Of a DNA stretch of 56,923 nucleotides, positions 17,741-25,009 are shown in pieces (position 1 is the stretch's first letter; every line of letters begins with the position of its first letter). The stretch covers positions 1-56,923 of the forward strand of contig DYJU01000005.1 of assembly GCA_020722985.1 (NCBI GenBank). Reading direction: 5' to 3'. A model generated the notes under the pieces. That model did not search any database and was not told the DNA's origin. It worked only from the letters and a program-made list of their open reading frames with translations. A program made the position numbers and the translations under genes. Source of the stretch: Candidatus Methylomirabilis sp. GTDB lineage: Bacteria; Oederibacteriota; PGYV01; DYJU01.

Positions 17741-17795
17741 TTACACAAAATTGGGAATAAAAATATGGTAGACAGTTAAATAGATTAAAAATAAA
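17741..17795 (+). repeat. Left-end remnant of the type 2 element
   Basis: TTGGGAATAAAAATATGGTAG followed by ACAGTTAAATAGATTAAA resembles 56459-56505, where TTGGGAATAAGGATAGACAT precedes GGTGTACACTTG and AAAAGGCTAAAC. Only the first 50 bp or so are recognisable. It abuts the complete type 1 copy at 17810. Confidence 0.5.
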
Positions 17796-17809
17796 AATTA
17801 CAATAATAT

Positions 17810-18126
17810 GTAATAGTTTAACTACCTGTAGAACATAATTAATCATTAAATTTTTTCTGTTATCATTTAAAAATCAAGCGAATGATTCCCTCTATCTTCT
17901 ATTCCCTCGTTCAATTATCCTGACAAAGCAATCTTGCTTTTATCACCGATCGCCTTTTAGTCTTGCCTTCTTCCGTTTCAATTGCGAGATTGCTCTTCGT
18001 CAGCCTCATATACCCTTATTTCCCATTTTACATTCCTCTTTCGGCTTCCTAAGAATAACATTGTCAAATGTTTCCTTGCCAGTATCTCCACTTTTACAAG
18101 TTTACTTCTGGTGGCTGAACTATTAC
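17810..18126 (+). repeat. MITE-like type 1 element, complete copy (317 bp)
   Basis: Ends are GTAATAGTT (17810-17818) and AACTATTAC (18118-18126), an exact 9-bp inverted pair. The similarity extends through TTTAACTACCTGTAGAAC on the left against TACTTCTGGTGGCTGAAC on the right. Internal landmarks include CCTGACAAAGCAATCTTGC near 17918, ACCGATCGCCTTTTAG near 17945, and GCGAGATTGCTCTTCGTCAG near 17984. It lies between the yvyF-like gene, which ends the flagellar operon, and the por promoter. I see no matching target duplication at this copy. The 18127-18181 remainder holds nothing I recognise. Confidence 0.88.
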
Positions 18127-18181
18127 TAAACTTTTATAGTTAATAAAAATTTCTATTTTATGCGTTTTATTTAAGAATAAC

Positions 18182-18565
18182 TCAAATTATATCAGTTTTT
18201 TTCATTTTTTTATTTTTTAACTTTTCTGCATCAAATCCTTTTTCTATTTTACTTTTGCATTCAGCGCATAGAGTTCCCTTTTGTATCGACTTGCCACATA
18301 TTCTGCATTTAAATTCTTCTACTGGCTTTCGCATTTTTAAACTACCACTTTTTATGAACCTAAAAAGCATTGCCTGGGATACTCCTGTCGCTTCATGAAC
18401 TTCCATTATATTAGCAAGGGGATATTTCCTTAAATATTCAGTAACTTTTTTTAAATCTTTTTTTTCTTCTATGGCACATTCAGGACAGATCTTTTCATTT
18501 CCAGCATTTTCTATAGGATTATAATTAAAAATCTTTCCGCATCTATCACAATTTTGAAGCGACAT
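18182..18565 (-). CDS. YvyF-like flagellar-region protein (zinc ribbon plus helix-turn-helix)
   Basis: The 127-aa protein has an N-terminal CxxC...CxxC zinc ribbon (NCDRCGKIF, KICPEC), a middle helix-turn-helix-like segment (YLRKYPLANIMEVHEATGVSQAMLFRFIKSGSLKM), and a second CxxC...CxxC ribbon (FKCRICGKSI, LCAEC). This is the layout of YvyF (TIGR03826-type) proteins encoded in flagellar regions of Bacillus and relatives. It is the last gene of the flagellar rod/ring run, 34 nt after flgJ. A regulatory role in flagellar gene expression is suggested by the family and context, not shown here. Confidence 0.85.
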   Translation of the reverse strand: MSLQNCDRCGKIFNYNPIENAGNEKICPECAIEEKKDLKKVTEYLRKYPLANIMEVHEATGVSQAMLFRFIKSGSLKMRKPVEEFKCRICGKSIQKGTLCAECKSKIEKGFDAEKLKNKKMKKTDII

Positions 18566-18599
18566 TTAATTACTCCTTGCAATAAAAGAAAGATAAAAA

Positions 18600-18989
18600 C
18601 TATTTAGAAATGCCATTTATATTTTTGTTTTGATTATAACTTGAAATTGCAATTTGAGATAATTGTTTATATAAAATTGACGCGAGACCAATTCCCCCGG
18701 CTCTGGCAAGTTCTCTTGATAATGCTTCATCATGCATATCATAAAATATTTCATTAGCAACTGAATTGCCAAATATCGGGTCTTCTGGAACGGTTTTTCT
18801 CATTTGTTTTAAAATATAGCCTAAAAAAATTGATTCAAACTCTTTACAAACTTCTTTTAATCTTTCTGTTTCGCTTAAATTATTAGTTTTTACTTTTGAC
18901 GCCTGCAATTGCGCCATTTTTAATTTATTATCAAGATTCATTATCTCTGTTCTTGCTGTAATTTCTGATGCACCTAAAAAATCAGTCAT
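18600..18989 (-). CDS. flgJ: Flagellar rod-binding protein FlgJ, N-terminal domain only
   Basis: The 129-aa protein corresponds to the rod-binding/capping domain of FlgJ, with ERLKEVCKEFESIFLGYILKQMRKTVPED and FYDMHDEALSRELARAGGIGLASILYKQL. The C-terminal glucosaminidase domain found in proteobacterial FlgJ is absent, so another enzyme must open the wall for the rod. It lies 16 nt after flgI. The stretch before residue 45 is a short helical lead-in and carries no signal peptide. Confidence 0.93.
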   Translation of the reverse strand: MTDFLGASEITARTEIMNLDNKLKMAQLQASKVKTNNLSETERLKEVCKEFESIFLGYILKQMRKTVPEDPIFGNSVANEIFYDMHDEALSRELARAGGIGLASILYKQLSQIAISSYNQNKNINGISK

Positions 18990-19005
18990 ATAAAATTACC
19001 TTACC

Positions 19006-20115
19006 TTACATAATTTCAATTTCAGCATGTAAAGCACCTGCAGCTTTTATTGCCTGTAAAATCATTATAATATCCTTTGGCGATGCTCCTAAAATATTTA
19101 AAGCATTAACAAGATCCTGAACATTTGCACCCTGCGGCAAAGTTACCAGTTGATCTCCCCCACCTTCTACTTTTACTTTTGAATCAGAATATACCATAGC
19201 AGAAGCTCCGGGCAAAAAAGGATTTGGCTGTGATAATTGCCTCGTAACATTTATAGTAACATTATAATTGCCATGGGCAACAGCACAGGTATCTATTGCA
19301 ACATCAGCGCCCATAACAACTGTTCCTGTTCTTTCATTGATTACTACCTTCCATGATTTTTCTTCTATCTCAACATAAAGCCCTTCTATTGCAGCGGCAA
19401 ATTCAACGAGATTATTTTGAAAATCAAAAGGAACACGTATCTTTATTGTTGACGCATCAACCGCATTTGCTATATCGCCCCAGAACTGTGAATTAATTAC
19501 ATCTGTTATTCTATAAGCAGATGTAAAATCAGAAATACTTAATAATAAATACATATTATATTTATCATCTACAAAACTTACAGGAACCTCTTTTTCTACA
19601 AGACCACCATTGGGAACTCTGCCTACATTCATTCGGTTATTTATAATATTACCACCATTTACTGAAAGAGCACCTTCGCCAGTTGATACTGGTCCCTGGG
19701 CAACGGCATAAACATTATCATCAATCCCCTTTAAAACTGTTTGAAGCAAAACTCCACCATCAATGCTTCTCGCATCCCCCATTGATGATACAACAACATC
19801 TATTTTATCTCCTTTTTTAGCAAAGGCAGGCAAATTTGCAGTTACCATTACTGCCGCAACATTCCTTACCCTTATTTGATTTACTGGATCATTTATTCCA
19901 AATCTTTTAAGCATATTAACTATTGCCTGATTTGTAAATATCGTTGTTTTTCTATCACCGGTTCCTTTTAAACCAACGACAAGCCCAAAACCTGTAAGTT
20001 GATTATCTCTTATTCCTTTGAATCTTGCTATATCACGAATTCTTAACTCTACTGAAAAAACAGATGTAACTATAATTAAAAATAAAATTGAAATTAAAAA
20101 TATTTTTTTTCTCAT
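19006..20115 (-). CDS. flgI: Flagellar P-ring protein FlgI
   Basis: FlgI forms the P-ring around the rod in the peptidoglycan layer. The 369-aa protein has a signal peptide (cleavage probably after VFSVE-type boundary), RIRDIARFKGIRDNQLTGFGLVVGLKGTGD, KGDKIDVVVSSMGDARSIDGGVLLQT and the C-terminal VQDLVNALNILGASPKDIIMILQAIKAAGALHAEIEIM. Length and motifs are complete. It follows flgH by about 20 nt. P- and L-rings together imply an outer membrane. Confidence 0.97.
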   Translation of the reverse strand: MRKKIFLISILFLIIVTSVFSVELRIRDIARFKGIRDNQLTGFGLVVGLKGTGDRKTTIFTNQAIVNMLKRFGINDPVNQIRVRNVAAVMVTANLPAFAKKGDKIDVVVSSMGDARSIDGGVLLQTVLKGIDDNVYAVAQGPVSTGEGALSVNGGNIINNRMNVGRVPNGGLVEKEVPVSFVDDKYNMYLLLSISDFTSAYRITDVINSQFWGDIANAVDASTIKIRVPFDFQNNLVEFAAAIEGLYVEIEEKSWKVVINERTGTVVMGADVAIDTCAVAHGNYNVTINVTRQLSQPNPFLPGASAMVYSDSKVKVEGGGDQLVTLPQGANVQDLVNALNILGASPKDIIMILQAIKAAGALHAEIEIM

Positions 20116-20136
20116 TAAAAAATCACCTCTTTAATA

Positions 20137-20739
20137 TTAAAATAAACCAAGCCAGTCAAGTATTCTTGTAAGAATACCAGGAGAAGTTTTTTCTCCAATT
20201 GGTCCTTTGCCTTCATATTTTATTTTTGCATCTGCAACAAAAGTTGATAATACAGTGTTATCTGATCCAATATCTTCTGGTCTTATTATACCTTCTATGA
20301 TTAAATTTTGCTTATCATCATTTATCTGAATAATTTTTGTGCCTTTAATTACTAAATTATTATTTGAAAGAACTTTTTCAACGCGTGCTGAAATTTTTGC
20401 TATAAGACCACCTTTTCTTGTAGATTTTCCAGACCCATCCTGATATTCCTGGCCACCTGCTCCCCAGGACGGGACATAAGGAAAAGGACTTAAAACGCCA
20501 CCACCCCATGAACTCATTCCCATGCCACCACTGATTGACTGTTGCTTTTGTGTTTTTAATGATGCACTCTGATAGCCTTCTGTTGATTCAACAACCAGAA
20601 TTGTTACTATATCTCCTACTTTATATGCTTTATGGTCTGTATATAATGAATTTATATCATCAGAATTTGCTATATCATCCGAAAAAATATAAGAAAAAAA
20701 TAAGAAAATCAAAACAATTAAAATATTTATTTTTTTCAT
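20137..20739 (-). CDS. flgH: Flagellar L-ring protein FlgH lacking a lipobox cysteine
   Basis: FlgH forms the L-ring in the outer membrane. The 200-aa protein has SLYTDHKAYKVGDIVTILVVES, GLIAKISARVEKVLSNNNLVIKG and the IIEGIIRPEDI block of the family. The N-terminal signal (KKINILIVLIFLFFSYIFSDD) has no Cys, although FlgH is a lipoprotein in enteric bacteria. I start at the ATG at 20739: the AAGGAG ends 9 nt before it, whereas the TTG at 20748 would abut the AAGGAG directly and is ruled out. A glycine-rich insert (SGGMGMSSWGGG region) lies near residue 75. It sits between flgA and flgI. Confidence 0.95.
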   Translation of the reverse strand: MKKINILIVLIFLFFSYIFSDDIANSDDINSLYTDHKAYKVGDIVTILVVESTEGYQSASLKTQKQQSISGGMGMSSWGGGVLSPFPYVPSWGAGGQEYQDGSGKSTRKGGLIAKISARVEKVLSNNNLVIKGTKIIQINDDKQNLIIEGIIRPEDIGSDNTVLSTFVADAKIKYEGKGPIGEKTSPGILTRILDWLGLF

Positions 20740-20748
20740 ATAAATCAA

Positions 20749-20754
20749 CTCCTT
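20749..20754 (-). promoter_or_regulatory. Ribosome-binding site fixing the flgH start
   Basis: AAGGAG on the minus strand, 9 nt before the ATG at 20739 and 0 nt before an in-frame TTG at 20748. It decides for the ATG. Confidence 0.8.
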
Positions 20755-21702
20755 TTATTTTTTTATAAATACTTTTCCTTCTTTGTTCACTTTTCCTTCT
20801 AATATTTTTTTATTATCTAATCTTACACGGACTAAATCATTTATCCTACCATCACCTAAAGCAATTCCTTCTGTTTCCACCTGTATGTTTTTAATTTTAA
20901 CTATAAGATAAACTCGCGCACCTTTTCTAAACAGGGGTATACTTTCAAACATGCTTCTTAACAATAAAGTTCCCTTTAATATTGCTTTTTTAGTAATAAG
21001 GTTATCCAGTTCTTCTCTTAATAATATAATATCATCCGGCAAATAGGTAATATCTTTTTTTACACTTTCTATATCAGAATCTGATAATTTTTCTTTGCTC
21101 CTTATATTCCTAGTTGATTTAAAGCAAACTTTGGTTACTTTAATAAAAAAAGAAACCGTTTCAATTTTATAGAATTTATTATCTATATAAATCTCAACAG
21201 GAATAACCACATTGCCCTTAAAATTTGTTGTAAAATCCTCTTTAACTTTTAAAAGAACAACACCATCAGGAACATCTACTGAATTTTTATCATTAATATT
21301 TTTAACTTCAATATTTACTTCATCTTCCTGCCATGGCATTTTTTCTTTTATATATGTTTCTGCTGTTTTTATTAAATCTGTCCTGTTTATTTCATTTTTT
21401 TTTATATTGATAATCACTTTTTCAGGACCATTTATTTTTACCTTCCCATAATATTTAAAAACTTTATTTGAAACCAGTTCTTTTGGAATTATTGTTTTAT
21501 ATCCTGGCAGAGAAGCTTTTTTTAAATATATATTTGATAATTCTTCGATAGTTTTTTCATTAAAGCCAACAAAATCAGCAATATCACCAAGATAAATTTT
21601 ATCCTTCGATAAAACAATTTCTTTATCTTTTAATATAATCTCTGCCGAATATACAAAACTAATAATTAAAATTGAAAAGAACAAAAAAAAACTTTGTTTC
21701 AT
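20755..21702 (-). CDS. flgA: Flagellar P-ring assembly chaperone FlgA
   Basis: FlgA is a periplasmic chaperone for P-ring assembly. The 315-aa protein has a signal peptide, an N-terminal domain with DKIYLGDIADFVGFNEKTIEELSNIYL, and a C-terminal SAF-type domain with RNIRSKEKLSDSDIESVKKDITYL. The end has the family pattern RKGARVYLIVKIKNIQVETEGIALGDGRINDLVRVRL, then KILEGKVNKEGKVFIKK. Its place between flgG and flgH is standard. It is longer than the enteric protein, as in many non-enteric FlgA proteins. Confidence 0.92.
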   Translation of the reverse strand: MKQSFFLFFSILIISFVYSAEIILKDKEIVLSKDKIYLGDIADFVGFNEKTIEELSNIYLKKASLPGYKTIIPKELVSNKVFKYYGKVKINGPEKVIINIKKNEINRTDLIKTAETYIKEKMPWQEDEVNIEVKNINDKNSVDVPDGVVLLKVKEDFTTNFKGNVVIPVEIYIDNKFYKIETVSFFIKVTKVCFKSTRNIRSKEKLSDSDIESVKKDITYLPDDIILLREELDNLITKKAILKGTLLLRSMFESIPLFRKGARVYLIVKIKNIQVETEGIALGDGRINDLVRVRLDNKKILEGKVNKEGKVFIKK

Positions 21703-21723
21703 TATAAAGTCAACTTTTTTATC

Positions 21724-22512
21724 TTATCTCTTTAAGTCGTTAGCAAGCCCGAGCATATCATCCGATGTCTGAATTGCCTTCGCATTTATTTCATAAGCTC
21801 TTTGTGATGCAATTAAATTTACCATCTCTTCTACAACTTTTACATTTGATGCTTCCAGATAACCCTGCATAAGTGTTCCAAATCCTTCAAAACCAGGGAT
21901 ACCTTCTACTGGTTCGCCTGAACCTTCTGTTTCTTTATATAAATTTTTACCTATACTTGCAAGTCCGGCAGGATTTGCAAATTTAACAAGTTTAATTTGA
22001 CCTATTGACTCATTTTCTGTTTGTCCGGGTATTACAGCCTGAACTTCTCCATTTTCACGAATGACAACCGCTGATGCTTCCTGTGGAATAGTTATTTCAG
22101 GCACCATAAAATATCCATCAGAAGTTATTAAATTACCAGTTCCATCAACTTTAAAAGAACCATCCCGCGTATAAACTGTCTCTCCATTTGGAAGCTGAAG
22201 CATAAAAAATCCTTCGCCCTGTATCATAATATCCAATTGATTAAATGTCTGGACAGGTTCGCCTGTTAAAAAGGATTTTGTTGTTGAGGCAAGCCGCGTT
22301 CCATGCCCTATTTCTATTGGAGTTGGATATTGAGAGCCAATGTTGTTTGTAACACCTGCGGGTCTAATCGTCTGATAAAGTAAATCCTGAAATTCTGCGC
22401 GACTCTTTTTAAATGCCGTTGTATTTACGTTTGCTAAATTGTTTGAAATAATATCAACATTGTTTTGCTGAGCAATCATTCCCGTAGCTGCTGTCCATAA
22501 AGATCTTATCAT
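21724..22512 (-). CDS. flgG: Flagellar distal rod protein FlgG
   Basis: FlgG builds the distal rod. The 262-aa protein is full length, with MIRSLWTAATGMIAQQNNVDIISNNLANVNTTAFKK at the N-terminus, GEGFFMLQLPNGETVYTRDGSF in the middle, and the C-terminal GYLEASNVKVVEEMVNLIASQRAYEINAKAIQTSDDML helix. The DVISNNLANVNT block is the rod/hook class signature. It follows flgF by about 25 nt with a strong AGGAGG. Confidence 0.97.
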   Translation of the reverse strand: MIRSLWTAATGMIAQQNNVDIISNNLANVNTTAFKKSRAEFQDLLYQTIRPAGVTNNIGSQYPTPIEIGHGTRLASTTKSFLTGEPVQTFNQLDIMIQGEGFFMLQLPNGETVYTRDGSFKVDGTGNLITSDGYFMVPEITIPQEASAVVIRENGEVQAVIPGQTENESIGQIKLVKFANPAGLASIGKNLYKETEGSGEPVEGIPGFEGFGTLMQGYLEASNVKVVEEMVNLIASQRAYEINAKAIQTSDDMLGLANDLKR

Positions 22513-22537
22513 AATTAAAACCTCCTTTATAATTGTT

Positions 22538-23338
22538 TTATATACTTATATTTCCTATGTCATTCACTGCTCTGTTTAATGTTTGATCCTGTGCTTGTAT
22601 TGCTTTCTGAGATGCCTCATAAGATCTGTATGCTGTTATCATATCAACCATTTCACGGACAACATTAACATTTGATGTTTCTAAATAGCCCTGCCTTATT
22701 TGTATATCACTGCCTTCTTCATTTTCTGGCAGTAATCCACCATCAAGCAAATAAAATAAATTATCTCCCTGTTTTCTTAATTTGCTCTGTTCATCAAATA
22801 AGGCTATTCTGAAACTATCAATTTCCTGTTCATCCATAAAAATATTTCCCGCTTCATCAACATAAATTTCTGTTCCTTCTAATGTTATTTCTCCACGATT
22901 ACCTAAAACTGCATAACCATTTTTCGTGACTAATTTATAATCATTATCTAAAGTAAAATTTCCATCACGGGTATATCTTATTCCGAAAGGTGTATTTACA
23001 ACAAACATTCCATTACCCTTTATCGCAAAATCAAGTTTATTTTGTGTTTCAATGTAAGAACCTTCTTCTGTAATTGTAGGTTGTATTCCATCATATCTTA
23101 ATTGAACACCTCTGCCCATCTCACCTATAGGGGTTAAAACATCCGCAGTTGCAGCACCTGGTATTTTCATTTTTTCATCATTAATTCTATAAAGAAAAAC
23201 TGTTGGAAAAGTAATATAAAGCGTCCTGTCTTTTTTATATCCTGTCGTGTTTACGTTTGCAAGATTATTTGCAATAACATCCTGCTTATATGTTTCAGAA
23301 ATCAAACCGGATGCTGCTGTATATAAACCACTTATCAT
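22538..23338 (-). CDS. flgF: Flagellar rod protein FlgF (FlgF/FlgG family)
   Basis: The 266-aa protein shares both rod-class end motifs with FlgG (IANNLANVNTTGYKK; GYLETSNVNVVREMVDMITAYRSYEASQKAIQAQDQTLNR) but has a diverged middle with FPTVFLYRINDEKMKIPGAA. The position directly before flgG supports FlgF, the proximal rod protein. It is the first flagellar gene of the run; two PorV-like barrel genes precede it with gaps of 15-21 nt. Confidence 0.93.
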   Translation of the reverse strand: MISGLYTAASGLISETYKQDVIANNLANVNTTGYKKDRTLYITFPTVFLYRINDEKMKIPGAATADVLTPIGEMGRGVQLRYDGIQPTITEEGSYIETQNKLDFAIKGNGMFVVNTPFGIRYTRDGNFTLDNDYKLVTKNGYAVLGNRGEITLEGTEIYVDEAGNIFMDEQEIDSFRIALFDEQSKLRKQGDNLFYLLDGGLLPENEEGSDIQIRQGYLETSNVNVVREMVDMITAYRSYEASQKAIQAQDQTLNRAVNDIGNISI

Positions 23339-23359
23339 ATTATCACTCTCCTTTTAAAA

Positions 23360-24994
23360 TTATTGTCCTGCTTCTGCTGCACTTTCTGGCTTTGCAATAT
23401 CAGACCATTCCTGAGAAAATTTACTTTCAATTGGTGGAACATCATTTGTGACCGAAGTTAAAACAAAGTAATACTTTTTACCAACTTCTAAACCTCTTAC
23501 TATGTAATGCACATCTTTTATAGGTGAAGGATTTACTTTTACATAACCCTTACCTGATGTTTCACTAATATAAATATTATATCCTGCTAAATTTGTAGGT
23601 GGCATTTTACCCCATTTGACATCCACCACTCCGTTTTTCTCTACTTTCTTTGGTTTTGCAATCGGGAAAACCTCAGGCGTTCCTGGGACAACCGGTGCCG
23701 GTACTGCAGAAGCTTCGTTTGAATAATTGCTTTCAACCGGTGGATAAGTATTATTTATTGCTGTAACTACAAAATAATACCTCGTCCCATTCTGTAACCC
23801 ATCAACAGTAACATAATTTTCTTTTATTCTCTTTGCTATTGGTATATGTCTTGAACCAGGTGATTTGCTCATATAAACCGCATATCCTGTCACATTTGGA
23901 TCATCATTGGGTTCCCATGTCAAATTTACTGCATTATTAGCAGGGTATGCTTTTAAATCTTTTGGAGGTCTTACAATACTTATTGCCCTTATTTTTTCTT
24001 TTTCTTGACCAAATCGTAATGCAATATTAAATCTATGGGAATCACCTAAATGTTCGGCATGACCTATATAAGCATAATCTATTTGCCATGTATCTTCTTT
24101 ATATGTTGCTCCACCAGTAAATCTTCCCTGCATTGTTGCAAATCCTGTATAACCACCACGTAATCCTAAATGTTTTTTAAAAAACCATCCTTCTACGCCA
24201 ATATGAAGTCTGGTTTCCGGAGGAACAAGTGCGGTTATTGTAATCCCTCTTGATGAATCATAAATAGGTGTTTCAAGTGGTTGACCGCTTATATTTAGAT
24301 CTTTAAAAAAATCTAAATCAGCAGTTACAAGTAAATTATCTTCAATATAATATGCAGTCCCTATTTTAAAAATAGTAGGTATTTTTTCTTCTGTTGTTCC
24401 ACCCTGCCAATATAAAGTTGTATCAATATCCTGAATGAAAAGACCTAAATTTATTTTTTTACCCCATTGTGGTAAAGGTATTTGATACAAAACACCAAGA
24501 TCAAGCCCCAAACCATTTGCAATTCCCTGTAATGTAACGGATGGTGTAGGAAATGAGGCAGTAGAATTATAATTTAAATACTTAATATTAACACCAACTG
24601 AAAATGTTCTTTCTAAATTTAAAGAAGATGCGAAACTACCAACAACTGTGAATTCTTTTGTATTATTCTTATCATTATGAATCAGAGAAATAACTGATAA
24701 CTGCCATACCGTATCCTGAAAAAATGGCGAACCAAAAGAAAAAAAAGCATAATATTCTTTTCCATTGAGTAAAGGGCCTAAAAATAAATTCAACTCTGCT
24801 CTTTCAAGTTGTGCAAGTCCAGCTGAATTCCAATAAACAGCACTACCATCATCAGCAACCGCACCAAAAGCATCTCCCATTCCTAATGCTCTGCCACCAA
24901 TACCTAAAACTCCTCCTTTATCAAATGCTCCCCCAAATAATAAAGTATTAATCAAAGTTAGTCCTGCTAAAATCAATAAAAATTTCTTTTTCAT
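23360..24994 (-). CDS. PorV/UPF0164-type outer-membrane barrel with two C-terminal FN3 domains
   Basis: The 544-aa protein has a signal peptide and then the conserved GIGGRALGMGDAFGAVADDGSAVYWNSAGLAQL motif of PorV/UPF0164 (FadL-like) barrels. The barrel region runs to about residue 330. Two fibronectin type III repeats follow (about 340-430 and 440-535), each with the pattern GYAVYMSKSPG / GYNIYISETSG and RYYFVVTAINN / KYYFVLTSVTN. It lies between a second PorV-like gene and flgF in the promoter-headed flagellar operon. A link to flagella or surface attachment is inferred from position only. Confidence 0.85.
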   Translation of the reverse strand: MKKKFLLILAGLTLINTLLFGGAFDKGGVLGIGGRALGMGDAFGAVADDGSAVYWNSAGLAQLERAELNLFLGPLLNGKEYYAFFSFGSPFFQDTVWQLSVISLIHNDKNNTKEFTVVGSFASSLNLERTFSVGVNIKYLNYNSTASFPTPSVTLQGIANGLGLDLGVLYQIPLPQWGKKINLGLFIQDIDTTLYWQGGTTEEKIPTIFKIGTAYYIEDNLLVTADLDFFKDLNISGQPLETPIYDSSRGITITALVPPETRLHIGVEGWFFKKHLGLRGGYTGFATMQGRFTGGATYKEDTWQIDYAYIGHAEHLGDSHRFNIALRFGQEKEKIRAISIVRPPKDLKAYPANNAVNLTWEPNDDPNVTGYAVYMSKSPGSRHIPIAKRIKENYVTVDGLQNGTRYYFVVTAINNTYPPVESNYSNEASAVPAPVVPGTPEVFPIAKPKKVEKNGVVDVKWGKMPPTNLAGYNIYISETSGKGYVKVNPSPIKDVHYIVRGLEVGKKYYFVLTSVTNDVPPIESKFSQEWSDIAKPESAAEAGQ

Positions 24995-25009
24995 AACTCA
25001 CCACCAATT

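Noticed and set aside
17741-18181. Riboswitch or T-box between por and flagellar genes
   Set aside because: The sequence is explained by the element copies; no specifier or known aptamer pattern was recognised.
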